This document shows, one piece after another, positions 12,290-22,230 of a DNA stretch of 64,000 nucleotides. This DNA is from Artocarpus heterophyllus (lineage: Eukaryota > Streptophyta > Magnoliopsida > Rosales > Moraceae). The notes beneath the pieces were generated by a model that was not told the DNA's origin, did no database searches, and was given only the letters and a program-made list of their open reading frames with translations. A program made the position numbers and the translations under genes. The stretch spans positions 23,157,276 through 23,221,275 of the forward strand of contig CM046351.1 of the NCBI GenBank assembly GCA_025403435.1. The letters are read 5' to 3'. Every line of letters begins with the position of its first letter. Position 1 is the stretch's first letter.

Positions 12290-12479
12290 AGGGGTGCCTG
12301 TAGATAAATTTGAAACTTCTTCCATGATTATGATCACGGAAAAGTCATGATCAAAATAAATCTTTTCAAAGGAATAGAATATTTGAACGTGATAAGCACG
12401 ACGCATACATACAACGACATATAATAATGATAATTCAATTTTTAAGAAAGCAAAAAATAAGAACAAAATAGTCAAAGAT

Positions 12480-14400
12480 AACGTGTAAAATAATTAACAA
12501 ATTAAGGCTGACCACTAATATAATATTGCAAGCAACGGAGTGTCTATAATTGACTGTTAAAAATTATTAACAAAATTATTCGGGACTCAACTGCCAAAAA
12601 ATAATTTAAGGACTACATTGCGTGAAGAAGAAAATTTTAGGCAGTAAATCCGCTAAAAGTCCTATTAAATAAACAAATGTTATATGTTATATCACATTTT
12701 TTTAACAATATATTTATTTATGCTACACTTAAATGGTGCAAAAGCAAGCTTCAAAAGATAGAATATATGAAAATTCTCCTTTCTAATAAGAACATATTTG
12801 TGTAATAATTGATAATGTGGCATGATAAGAATTCAATCTCAGTAATTATCATAATTTGGGGAGTTTTCATAGATGTTATCTATTAAAATTTACTTTTTCT
12901 AAATGTCACACTTGTTTATTTGTGCATAACTTACATGTCATAAGAATAACAATGTGGCATAAACTCTTCTAAATGTGCCATGAATAAACACAAGTTTCAA
13001 AAGTGCGACATCAAATGTAATTTTCTCTCTTTTTTTTTTTTTGTCAATTACTCAATTCATTACAACCATCCAGTTTATATCACACGGTGAATAATAACAT
13101 TATAACCAACTAGAGAAAATGTTTTTCCATTTTTTCTTGATCCTCAACATCCTCTTTCTTAATCTCAATCTCTAGAAGTTTCTCTAATGGAATCACTTCA
13201 AGCTTATTGGCTTAAGAAACCGTGCTTTGGGAGTTATTACTAATTCTGTCTTTGTACAAAATACCTTCATTGAAGATCATATCTTTGCTCCTAATAATTT
13301 TCTGACTTTGGTCATCCCAAAAATAATTACCAAACTCTGTTTCACCATAACCAATGGAAAAACTCTTCTTATATTTAAAATCAATTTTATTTCTAGTATT
13401 GGAATCAATATGCATACAAGAAGCACAACAAAATACTTTCAAAATAAGAAAGGTTTATCTTTTTACTGCTCTAAATTTCTTCTAGTAGCTTGAAAGTTCA
13501 ATGGCGTAGAGGAACTTCTATTGATCAAATAAGGTATGGTGTTAATTGTTTCAACCCAGAATATATTTAGCAACCCGCATGCGACCTCACACTAAGATTC
13601 TATTCATCCTTTCATTTACACCATTTCGTTGTACTTTTCTTGGAATGGTGTTCTTCATTTTGATTCTATTTTCTGCATAGTACCACTTGAAATCTTCATT
13701 TATGTATTTTCCTTTGTTATCAAACTGGAAGCATTTCACTTGCAAATCTATGTCATTTTCAACCATTGCTCTCTATCACTTGAAACCATCAAAGATATCA
13801 TATTTTTTTTGAGAAAGTAAACCATTACCTTCCTACTTGAGTCATTAATAAATGTCACTAATAGCTAGAATCTCCAAAGGAAGTAAGAATTGAAGGCCCC
13901 CACACATCTGTATAAACCAACTCTAGCTTCTTGGTTTTTGGCTCCCTACCTGCTTCGGAAAAACTCACCTTTTTTTTGTTTGCCAAAAATATATCCTTCA
14001 CATAAGCTGTGATCAATAATCTTCAATCCTAGTAGTTTTCCTCTAAGGTGAAGCACCTTCACTCCCGCCTCACATATGTGTCTGAGCCTATTATGTTGTA
14101 GCTCAGAATCAATAACAGAATCAGCAACTGCTATTCTGCTCTTGCAACTAGAGTTAATATAAAAGGTTCCATTCTTACTTCTTTGAGCTACAACCATGGC
14201 ACCCTTTGTTACTTTCCACCCACCGTTATTAAAGGTCACATGTGCCCTTCATCATCAAGTTGCCGTATAGAGATTACATTGCGAATTAGAAGCACATCAC
14301 CGCTATTATCATTACCCTTGTTAGAGTTCCTCTCGAAATTCTTGCATACATAATAAAGTAAAACTTGTGATCAATATAAATTATTATCTTTACTCACTAG
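12480..14400 (-). mobile_element. Ty1/copia pol remnant (copy 2)
   Basis: Duplicate of the remnant at 2160-4050. Readable minus-strand pieces are 13212-13442 (IGYGETEFGNYFWDD and RSKDMIF) and 13946-14239 (gag-pre-integrase with LRHICEAGVKVL, then GYIFGKQKK). Stops and frameshifts differ from copy 1, showing independent decay after duplication. About 12480-13110 is AT-rich and non-coding. Confidence 0.8.
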
Positions 14401-14442
14401 CACAACATGTAATAGAGTCAAAAGCGTATATTGTATAATTAG

Positions 14443-14614
14443 CTTGCCATGATTTGCAATGTTCTTTTTGCCCTAAAAGAAAACAATAAAAGAAATAGTA
14501 AAAGAGTTTTACTTGTATTTTTTTCTTGGTTAATATATATTACAAACTAGAAAAAAAATAGCAAGAAAAGGTGAAGATTGAGTGAGCATGCAACATTAAG
14601 TTACGTTTGGAAAC
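14443..14614 (-). pseudogene. Prenyltransferase exon 8-9 fragment (copy 2)
   Basis: Counterpart of 4118-4287. Exon 8 is about 14548-14614; its acceptor ACAG has become ACAC. Exon 9 is about 14443-14472, again with the donor GT changed to CT. Both lesions prevent normal splicing. Confidence 0.75.
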
Positions 14615-15400
14615 GTGTAAAAAAGTAAATGAAAGAATTTATTTCTTACTTCCTAGTCTACACATAAATAAGGACCAATTGAAGTGAAAACTTTTTTTTG
14701 ATGGATTCTTTTTTTTTTTTAAGTGACTGTGATTTCTTTTTTTCTTTTTTATTTTTTTTTTTACAAAAATTGTCTGTTTTAAAAAAGTTTGGCACTATAT
14801 TGAATTCAACTCTATGATTGTCCAAACACACTAGATTTTCTCGCGATTTTAATCAATTTAAATTTTATTCATAAAAAATTTTAAATAATTAATTAATAAA
14901 ATAATATTTTAATAGTAATTACCAAGGAGATTTTAGTATTTTGAAAACTTTATATTAGCTAGTTAAAGGATTATTTAAAAGAAAAACTAATGGGATAAGT
15001 TATAGAAAATGCGTTCTAGATTATCAAACTGATAAGGATAAACATGGGATTTTATAAAAAAATTGATAGTAAGTGTTAGATTCTTTTGCATAATATTACA
15101 TGACAAAAGAGGAAAATTATGATGCTAGCTCTAAATAGAACTAGAAAAAACAGTAACTTCAAAAAATATTCTCCACTTGTATATGCGGAAAATTATCTTT
15201 AAGCTCCTAATAAATTATTTTTATAAAGTATTTGATGAAAAATAATTTAGGAGCATCTAGAATGTAATTGGTGTAATGGTTTGTTCTCTTTCTTTAAATA
15301 GAATTACATATTTCAGATTATGAAAATACAAACACAAATTTTGACTTAAGCAGCCACAGACGACTCATTATAAAAGGACTAGACCCCTAGACAATTTGAC
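14615..15400. other. Non-coding AT-rich stretch
   Basis: No gene seen. It matches 4288-5740 but lacks the about 765-bp segment present there: the junction lies at about 15186, between the 'cttgtatatgc' and 'gaaaattatctttaagctcc' stretches. Confidence 0.5.
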
Positions 15401-16540
15401 TAGATCCACAATAAAAATAGGTGAAGTACATAGGCAAACTACAAGTGTTGAGACCCAACAGAGAAAAAATTGTTCGATATAAAATTTGACCTCGACCAAA
15501 GCTTGTTGTAAAGGACTACTGTATTCAATGGAAATATTACCACGTTACCACAGTTATCCTTTTGGTTTGCCAGGTTTGCACCTGCAGCGTCATCATTCCC
15601 ACCTTGGAGTTAATCTAGGGCACTGTGATTTTTTCAAGCAATCCGCTCGTCTGTTCAACCTTCTACTCCAAAATTATAGTTCTTGAAGGTTGTCTCCCTT
15701 GCCTTGATCCTCCAGCCTCTTCTAGAACGAAGGGGTTGTTAGAGTTATTTCCTATCCGGTTGGTTCTCGTAGTCACCATGATGATCGTAGAAATTTTTTC
15801 AGTTCTAAATCAAATACATATGAACCATCCTTCTAGCACCAATTGTTGATGGTGGTTTTAGCTCAATAATTTTCTCATGATTCACTCATGATGAATAAGA
15901 TCAATAAGAAAGATTTAAACGTTTAAAAAATAAAGGACACAAGAAATTATAATAGTTCACTCAATATGAGCAAGGTTTACTTTAAGGTTCTCTCTTTATT
16001 TCTTTTGAATACAAGAATGCAAGAAGGACAGACTAAGAGATAGAATAATCACCCTTCTCTGGGGTTTAATAATCACCCTTCTCTGGGGTTTTCCTTCCCT
16101 GTTTATAGTTATAATTTTTTTTATTGAAAATATCAAATTCATAATAATTTAAATACAAAATCAGGAACATTAGTTTCCTGATTTTATTCCCACTTTCTAC
16201 GTATTTGTCCTTTCATGTTGGTTGCTTGGATCACACTTATCCTTGATTTGAATGGGATTTGATATCATGTATTTTCAATTTAAATTTGTATCTTTGATTC
16301 AGTGAACTTAGACACTTCTTCGGCTCACCCTCCTATCTTACCTGAAAGATCTCAACTCTTGAGGGAACTTTAATAGCTCGTCTTGAGATCTTGATATGGG
16401 GTTTTATTAGGCTTTCTCAATGTCGACGCTGGACCTTGAGCTGTCGAGACTACTCACAACAATGCACATGTACAATGAAATAAAAATATATTTATTAATT
16501 ATCAAAAATATCATTACATCATATGTTTTTGGCATCAACT
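15400..16540 (-). mobile_element. LTR and gag start of an LTR retrotransposon (copy 2)
   Basis: Duplicate of 5740-6935. The LTR runs from about 16540 to 15844 (minus strand), ending CATCAACA, followed by the same primer-site-like TTGGTGCTAGAAGGA and a gag-like start at 15779 (MVTTRTNRIGNNS). This reading frame stops earlier than in copy 1. A 25-base stretch carrying 'aataatcacccttctctggggttt' is duplicated near 16045-16090. Confidence 0.7.
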
Positions 16541-17784
16541 CGGCTTTGCGGACTTCAATATGATTGAATATCAAACCATTATTCATAACTAGTACCAGTA
16601 ACAAGTTTGCATATTGGATCTTAATTTCTTAGTTAATGCAAGTAGCAATACGAAAAATTACTGAAGAAGTTGTCAGGACAAATATTGATAATTATTATGG
16701 GGAAGTCTATTGTACTTACCCATACCACACCTATTTTTGATAAATTTTATTATTACAAAATTATCCATAAACAATTTACTTTTAAAGATAAACAAAAGTT
16801 CTAAAAGGCACTATTTTTAAATAGTTTTTACACATCTCATCAACTTAGTAGTTGGAAAAAAAATTGTAGTCAACCCTTTCGATTATAATATATATTCAAT
16901 ACTCGATCCTTTTTTTGTGGTCGTGCCACATGCAGTCCTCTTTTTTATATTTATTTCTGCTTTCACATGTCCATGAATTGGTTACTTTAAAATTGTTGTT
17001 CATTTTTTTAACTCAATTTTTTCATTTAATTCGGTATTTTATATAATATATATATGTGGGATTCAGGAGTCTCATGCAGGGCAAATTAATTAGTTCCACA
17101 TCAAAAACAATTAAAACTGACGAGGATTTGTCTTTACTCAGGAAAAGGAAAAAAAGGAATGACGAGGATCTGTGCGATGGAGATTATAGAGTGTCGTCGA
17201 ACATCTTTATTAATTTGTCACGCGGGAATAAATTATTTCGATTATTTAAAAAAAAAAAGTCTACAGGTGACGAGGATTTGTCTTATATGAGTGTAATTGC
17301 TATATTATAACACCAATTTAACATAGGAAACAATTGTAACAAGAGGACCACACCAAGTCATGCCTCGTAAAAAACCTATCTTGGCAAAACCTATAAAAAA
17401 TAAGAGTACATGAACCTCGTAATCTGCCTTGGGAGCTCTTCCACAATAAAAAAAAGTATAAATGACAGAGCAAACATGTGAATCTAGAGTGCCTTTGCCC
17501 TTTGGTTTATAATGCAATTATATTTACTAGTAGTTTTGACTTTATTTATATTTATTTGTATTAGGTAACTCATCCACATATCAATTCTGTGAATAACTCT
17601 CTCTTCTCTTAGATCTAAGGCACCATGTTGTACCACGTTAAATTTGATTATTCTTTCTTTTTAATAAAAAGAATTAAAAGTTGTAATATCTTAACAATAG
17701 TACACACAACTCACTTTGTCCTCCCAATCCAGTACCCACATAGTTTATGTAGGAAAAACTTATGTTTATTTCGCAGCTAGTTTG
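16541..17784. other. 3' flank of the second prenyltransferase copy
   Basis: No gene seen. It repeats 6936-7955 except for about 230 bp at about 17287-17517 present only here. That insert contains a stretch (about 17350-17395, AAGTCATGCCTCGT...GGCAAAACC) resembling one at about 63303-63345, so it may belong to a dispersed repeat family. Confidence 0.5.
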
Positions 17785-17859
17785 CCACATAAAAGAAAGT
17801 AAAAGAAACTCGAATGTAAGAAGCTTCCAAATGAATCCATAAAACTTTGCGCTTGCTTC
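17785..17859 (-). pseudogene. Orphan last exon of a prenyltransferase copy, stop codon lost
   Basis: Preceded by a CAG acceptor, the exon reads EASAKFYGFIWKLL and FEFLLLSFM, like exon 10 of the intact gene, but the stop TAG is TGG, so the frame runs on to about 17674. The sequence upstream in gene sense (above 17905) is copia, and no exon 9 follows in the expected position. It is the remnant of the gene copy that belonged to duplication copy 2. Confidence 0.85.
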
Positions 17860-17905
17860 CTGCATACATAATATGTAAAACTTGTGTCAATATCAATAGC
17901 TCATT

Positions 17906-18315
17906 ACTCAGGGAATTAACTTATCACGTTGATGCTTATGGAGATCTACAAAAGCCACACATCCAAAGACATGAGGAGGTTGGCCTGGGAGGACTGGTGC
18001 AACAACTGCTTTAGTAAAAGCCTAAAATGGTGTCTAAATGCCAATGGTACTGGAGGGTACTCAATTGATTAAATACGCTATCAAGATAAGAGTTTCTTCC
18101 TTAATAGGAAAATGGCATATATGCTTCTATCAATGAAGCATGAACAACCTCCAATAAGTGTCGATTTTTGTATTTAGCTACCCCACTCTACTAGGGGTAT
18201 TGGAACAAATAGTTTGATGAATAGTTCCATATGTTCCTAAATATTGTTGAAATTCAAAAATCATAAATTTGCCACCATTATTACTACAAAGGACTTGAAC
18301 TTGTGCATTGTACTA
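17906..18315 (-). mobile_element. Ty1/copia integrase fragment, left part
   Basis: Minus-strand translation shows the catalytic and C-terminal part of a copia integrase: NAQVQVL, then SNNGGKF (the DNGGEF region), HQT and TPSR, followed by a FGCVAFVDLHKHQRDK-like segment that leads into reverse transcriptase. Several stops are present. The reading continues across the CACTA insertion with the part at 46570-46950 after removal of one CTA repeat. It is a different copia family from the remnants at 2160, 12480 and 57936. Confidence 0.8.
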
Positions 18316-18610
18316 CACTACAAGAAATTTTAGATTAGACGACCTTTATTTAACGACCGTTTCCTAAAAACGTCATGGTACTACAAGAAAAGCACGGCGA
18401 GTTACGCCCACGAAAATAAAGACCATCGTGGAAGGGGGTGGGATCTACCATGAGAAAAACCGTCGTGGAATCATTCATCTTGCACGACGGTTTTTCACAA
18501 AACCGTCATGGAAATCTTGTTATTTCACAATGGTTTTTTAAAAAACCGGCATGGTGGCTCCAGCATTCCATGACGGCTTTTTAACAAAACCGTCGTGGTA
18601 TCTTACTTTA
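18316..18610 (+). repeat. CACTA 5' terminus and subterminal repeat array
   Basis: Begins CACTACAAGAAATTTT. From about 18400 to 18605 come several copies of an about 13-bp motif in both orientations (ACCGTCGTGG / CCACGACGG), the usual transposase-binding arrangement of CACTA ends. A second CTACAAGAAAAG stretch at about 18381 looks like a second start, suggesting about 60 bp was inserted close to the end. Confidence 0.7.
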
Positions 18611-19011
18611 AAACCCCTTTTCCACCTTAACATTCAGACATAATTTAGAAACTCGCTTCTCAAATATAGACACAGACCCGTCCGAATCAGCCGTCGCCAT
18701 CCCTCTTTGCTTCCACACTACTTAATCTCAGCTCAAATTGTAAGTTTTTGTTATAAATTGACAAATTGTTGCTGATTGTGTTGTATAATTAATCTAAAAT
18801 TGATTAATAGTTGTTGATTTTGTTGTATCATGGGTATGATTTCTTTGTTTTATAATGAGTATGTGTAACTTGTGATGGAGCGGGTGATGGTTTCGTTTTA
18901 TGATTAATTAATATATATAGGTGGGTATATATATATATATATATATATAGACTGTGAAATTAATTTTAATTGAATATTTGCTATTTATTATTTCGATTTA
19001 GGTATTGCAAA

Positions 19012-19964
19012 ATGGATAGGAAATGGATGTGGGATTTTTGATTGTCTAGAGAGTATGTGAATGGTGTGGAAGAGTTCTTGAATTTTGCCAAAAGTCATGC
19101 CAATGGTGATAAAATTCAGTGTCCTTATGGTCAATGTGGAAACCATAGGTTGCATCCAATTCCAATTGTTAGAGGACATTTATTTCGAAATGGAATTATA
19201 AGTAGTTATCAAACGTGGCATGTTCATGGCAAGTCTAATTTCAATCCAACTTTACTAAGTAAAGAAAAGCAAGCTATTGTGGAGGATAATATGGATGATC
19301 AAGACAATATGGTTTACATGGTCAATGATTTAGAAGAACACTTTGTGCACCATCCGGATTTATTTGAGACAATGATGAATGATGCAAAGACACCCGTGTA
19401 TGAGGGGTGTACCAATTTCACTAAATTGTCTGCTTTAGTTGGTTTATGGAATTTGAAAGCATCGGGTGGGTGGTTAAATTCTAATTTCACAAAGCTGTTG
19501 GAATTTTTAGGAAGGCTTCTACTAGAGGGTAATAAATTACCAACTAGTATTATGACGCTAAGAAGACTTTGAGCACTTTGGGAATGGATTATGAGAAAAT
19601 TCATTCTTGTGAAAATGATTGTGTCCTCTATAGGTATGAGTATGAGGACGAGAATTATTGTCCAGTTTGTCAACAAGCGAGGTGGAAGAAAGGAAAGGAG
19701 CCAAAAGACGGCAAGAATGGAGTGCCCAAAAAAGTGTTATGGTACATTCCACCGATACCACGTTTGAGGCGTTTATTCGAAAACCCAGAACATGCCAAGA
19801 ATTTGACATGGCATCATGACAAACGAGTGGATGATGGTATGCTTAGACACCCGGTGGATTCACCACAATGGAAGACTTTTGAAGCCAATCATCCTAACTT
19901 TAGTGCGGATCCAAGAAACATACATTTCGCTTTGTCGACGGATGGAATGAACCCACATGGTAAC
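19012..19964 (+). pseudogene. CACTA transposase (TNP2-like), 5' part
   Basis: The gene starts MDRKWMWDF at 19012. The transposase-associated domain follows, with CPYGQCGN (about 19120-19143). Further on come the Cys-rich segment CPVCQQARW and STDGMNPHG, the TDG-NP motif that opens the Transposase_21 domain. A TGA at 19039-19041 breaks the frame, and a frameshift occurs near 19560. Gypsy 1 interrupts the gene right after NPHG (GTAAC duplication), and the coding continues at 29017. Role in the family: cuts and rejoins the element's ends in the nucleus. Confidence 0.85.
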
Positions 19965-22125
19965 TGTAACGTCCCGAAATTTATTTAACATTAATGTAAT
20001 GTAAATGATGAATTAGTGTGCCATAATTAAAGTTTTAACTTTAATTAGATTATTTGGTTGGATTTTTAGTTTTTGGTTGTTTTGTTAAATTGATGTGTTC
20101 AAAAGATTTCTTGTTGATTTAAAATGATGTTTTGAGTTTTAAAACACAACAATTTGTAAAATGTTAAAAATACTCCGTTTTACAAAACCGTGGGCGGCAC
20201 ATGGTTTTCGCACAGTAAAACCGCCCACCGATTTTCTCTATTTATTTCTCTCTTCTCTCTCTCTCTCCTCACTCTCACGTTCAACTCTCTCTCTCTTCTC
20301 TCTCTCTCGGCAGCTCCCTCTCTCTCTCAATCTCTTTCAAAAATTTTTGATTTCCATTTGAATCCAAGCTTCGGAACAGCAAGGAGGAAGCTCGGGGACA
20401 TGATTCGACAACCGAGAACGCGGATTGAAGCTTCGATTCGAGGTTAGATTCGAAATTTCTAAACTTTTTACAAAATTTCCAATTTTGTGTGTTTTTGAAA
20501 TCTAAGTTTGTTGTAGCTTAGAAAACCATGGATTTTTGTTAAATGAGCTTACAACAACTAGAATCTAAGCTTAGATTGAAGAAAAACGGATTGGATTCAA
20601 GATTTTTCATTTTTCTCCTCTTTTTCTAATTTTCAGATTTTTGAGGATTTTGAGTTTAAATGTTGTTTAAATGATCCCAAACATGTTCTAGAATGTTTTT
20701 CTATCAATTATAGTTGTTTTTCATGCCTGGGATTTGAGAAAAACAGGTTAGAAACAAGATTTGGATTTTGGGGATCGAGAAACCCGTGGCTGGGATTTCT
20801 GGATCTTCTCAGTTCGGCAGGCCGAAGTTCATGTTCGGCAGGCCGGAGTGATGATCGGCAGGCCGGTGTTCTTCCGACCGGCAGGCCGAATCTGGGGAAA
20901 TGTTCGGCAGGCCGAACTTTGCTTCCGGCAGGCCGAACTGTGCAGTTCGGCAGGCCGAAGCAGGGCGTCCGACAGGCCGACCGAGGCATGGAAAATTTTG
21001 TGATTTTTACCCGTTTTCACTGTTTTGAACTCATATTTAAATCCCAACCTTATAGGATGATTTTAATGATACAAATGGCACACTAGGACATCATGAAAGG
21101 ATTTAGTAACATAGAATGTTTCGAATTAGATATTGATCGACTTAGTTTGTATCTAGGATTATTCGTGGTTCCGTGGAGCTAACGTATAGCGGATCGGGAT
21201 TACGGTGTGGGGTACCGGCACGAGTACTGAGGTAAGACTTCTATCCTATTTTTTTGGTAGCCTGGTTTTGAAATGATTTGGCTTTGAAAAGGATTTCTAT
21301 CCAAAATGTTTTCAACGGTTGTTTGAAAATGGTTTTATCGGTTATATTTTAATATACCGTGATTATGAAATAAATTTCATAATAAATGTAATTGACAACA
21401 CTCGGTAATTGGGTTTTGAATGATAATGATAATGACCACATGGGCATGATGCCATATCAGAGATCGGGTCATGTAGCGATCGACCTTGGGGGCAGGTCCC
21501 GAAACCCAGCTGGGCCACTACGGTGGTGATATCATGGTTTGCCTAGGTAAAAGTAAACTGGTGTTTTGATTTGACGAGTAGACTGTTCTGTGTCAGAACG
21601 GTTCTACTCAATTTATTTACTTATTTGTTCAAGTTCCTTTTCTGTATAACTCCTGATAATGTTATGTTTCTTTGCATTAAATTATTTTATAAAACTTAGT
21701 CCTACTGAGCCTTTCGCTCACGTTTTATTTGTTTTAAATTCCCCCCTCTAGGTGGTTTCCCATTTAGGTTTAGAGAAGATTCTTCGGACCGAACTCAGGA
21801 GCAATAGGAGAACTTATTTATATTCTGTATTATTAATCAAGGCATGTAAGACTTAACTTTATTTGTACTTGGACTGTAATTGTATTTATGATATTGTCAG
21901 AACCATGTGTGTGCACAAGTTGTGGGTTGTGGAACCCATATTCGCGGTTTTTTTTTATTTAATTTTTATTACCTGTTTAATATTTATAAATTCTTTTATC
22001 AAATGTGGTGGAAAATCTCTTTATTTCTCACTTAATTGGATTTTAAACTCTTAATTTCAATTAAATTCTCTTTTAATTAATCTAAATATTCCGCCACGTC
22101 ACCTCCCGTACTTCGGGGCGTGACA
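19965..22125 (+). repeat. Gypsy 1 5' LTR
   Basis: It is 2161 bp long, TGTAACGTCC to GGGGCGTGACA. It differs from the 3' LTR by about twenty substitutions that I could spot, mostly transitions, and by one extra 22-24-bp array unit near 20861-20885. It contains a CT-rich block (20240-20335), the GGCAGGCCG array, and a splice-donor-like GAGGTAAG near 21229. Small open frames in the CT-rich part are not genes. Confidence 0.93.
20813..20981 (+). repeat. Eight-unit TTCGGCAGGCCGAA array in Gypsy 1 5' LTR
   Basis: Units start at 20813, 20834, 20854, 20877, 20903, 20924, 20946 and 20968 (spacing 21, 20, 23, 26, 21, 22, 22). The consensus 14-mer is TTCGG-CAGG-CCGAA, a 5-bp inverted repeat around CAGG. 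The sequence between units is not conserved. Confidence 0.9.
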
Positions 22126-22128
22126 GAA

Positions 22129-22140
22129 TGGTATCAGAGC
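22129..22140 (+). promoter_or_regulatory. Gypsy 1 primer binding site (tRNA-iMet)
   Basis: TGGTATCAGAGC, three bases after the 5' LTR, matches the 3' end of plant initiator methionine tRNA, the usual primer for minus-strand DNA synthesis. Confidence 0.92.
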
Positions 22141-22230
22141 TCAAGGTTATGAACCTTGGGAATTGTGCACACATTGGTTTGACAATGAAATACCTCTGAC
22201 AGTCCAAATTTTGTTTTCAAAAGTGAGAGA

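Larger units (their letters stand above)
12425..17905. repeat. Direct segmental duplication, copy 2
   Basis: Second copy of the block at 2107-8095. It starts about 140 bp upstream of the prenyltransferase TATA box and ends abruptly at 17905, shortly after the last-exon copy, where copia sequence begins. The end point corresponds to position about 8096 in copy 1, inside intron 9 of the gene. Confidence 0.85.

Noticed and set aside
20813..20981. Regularly spaced repeat array as a CRISPR-like locus
   Set aside because: The host is a plant, the units lie inside LTRs, the spacers are only about 7 bp, and the same motif occurs in several LTR families.
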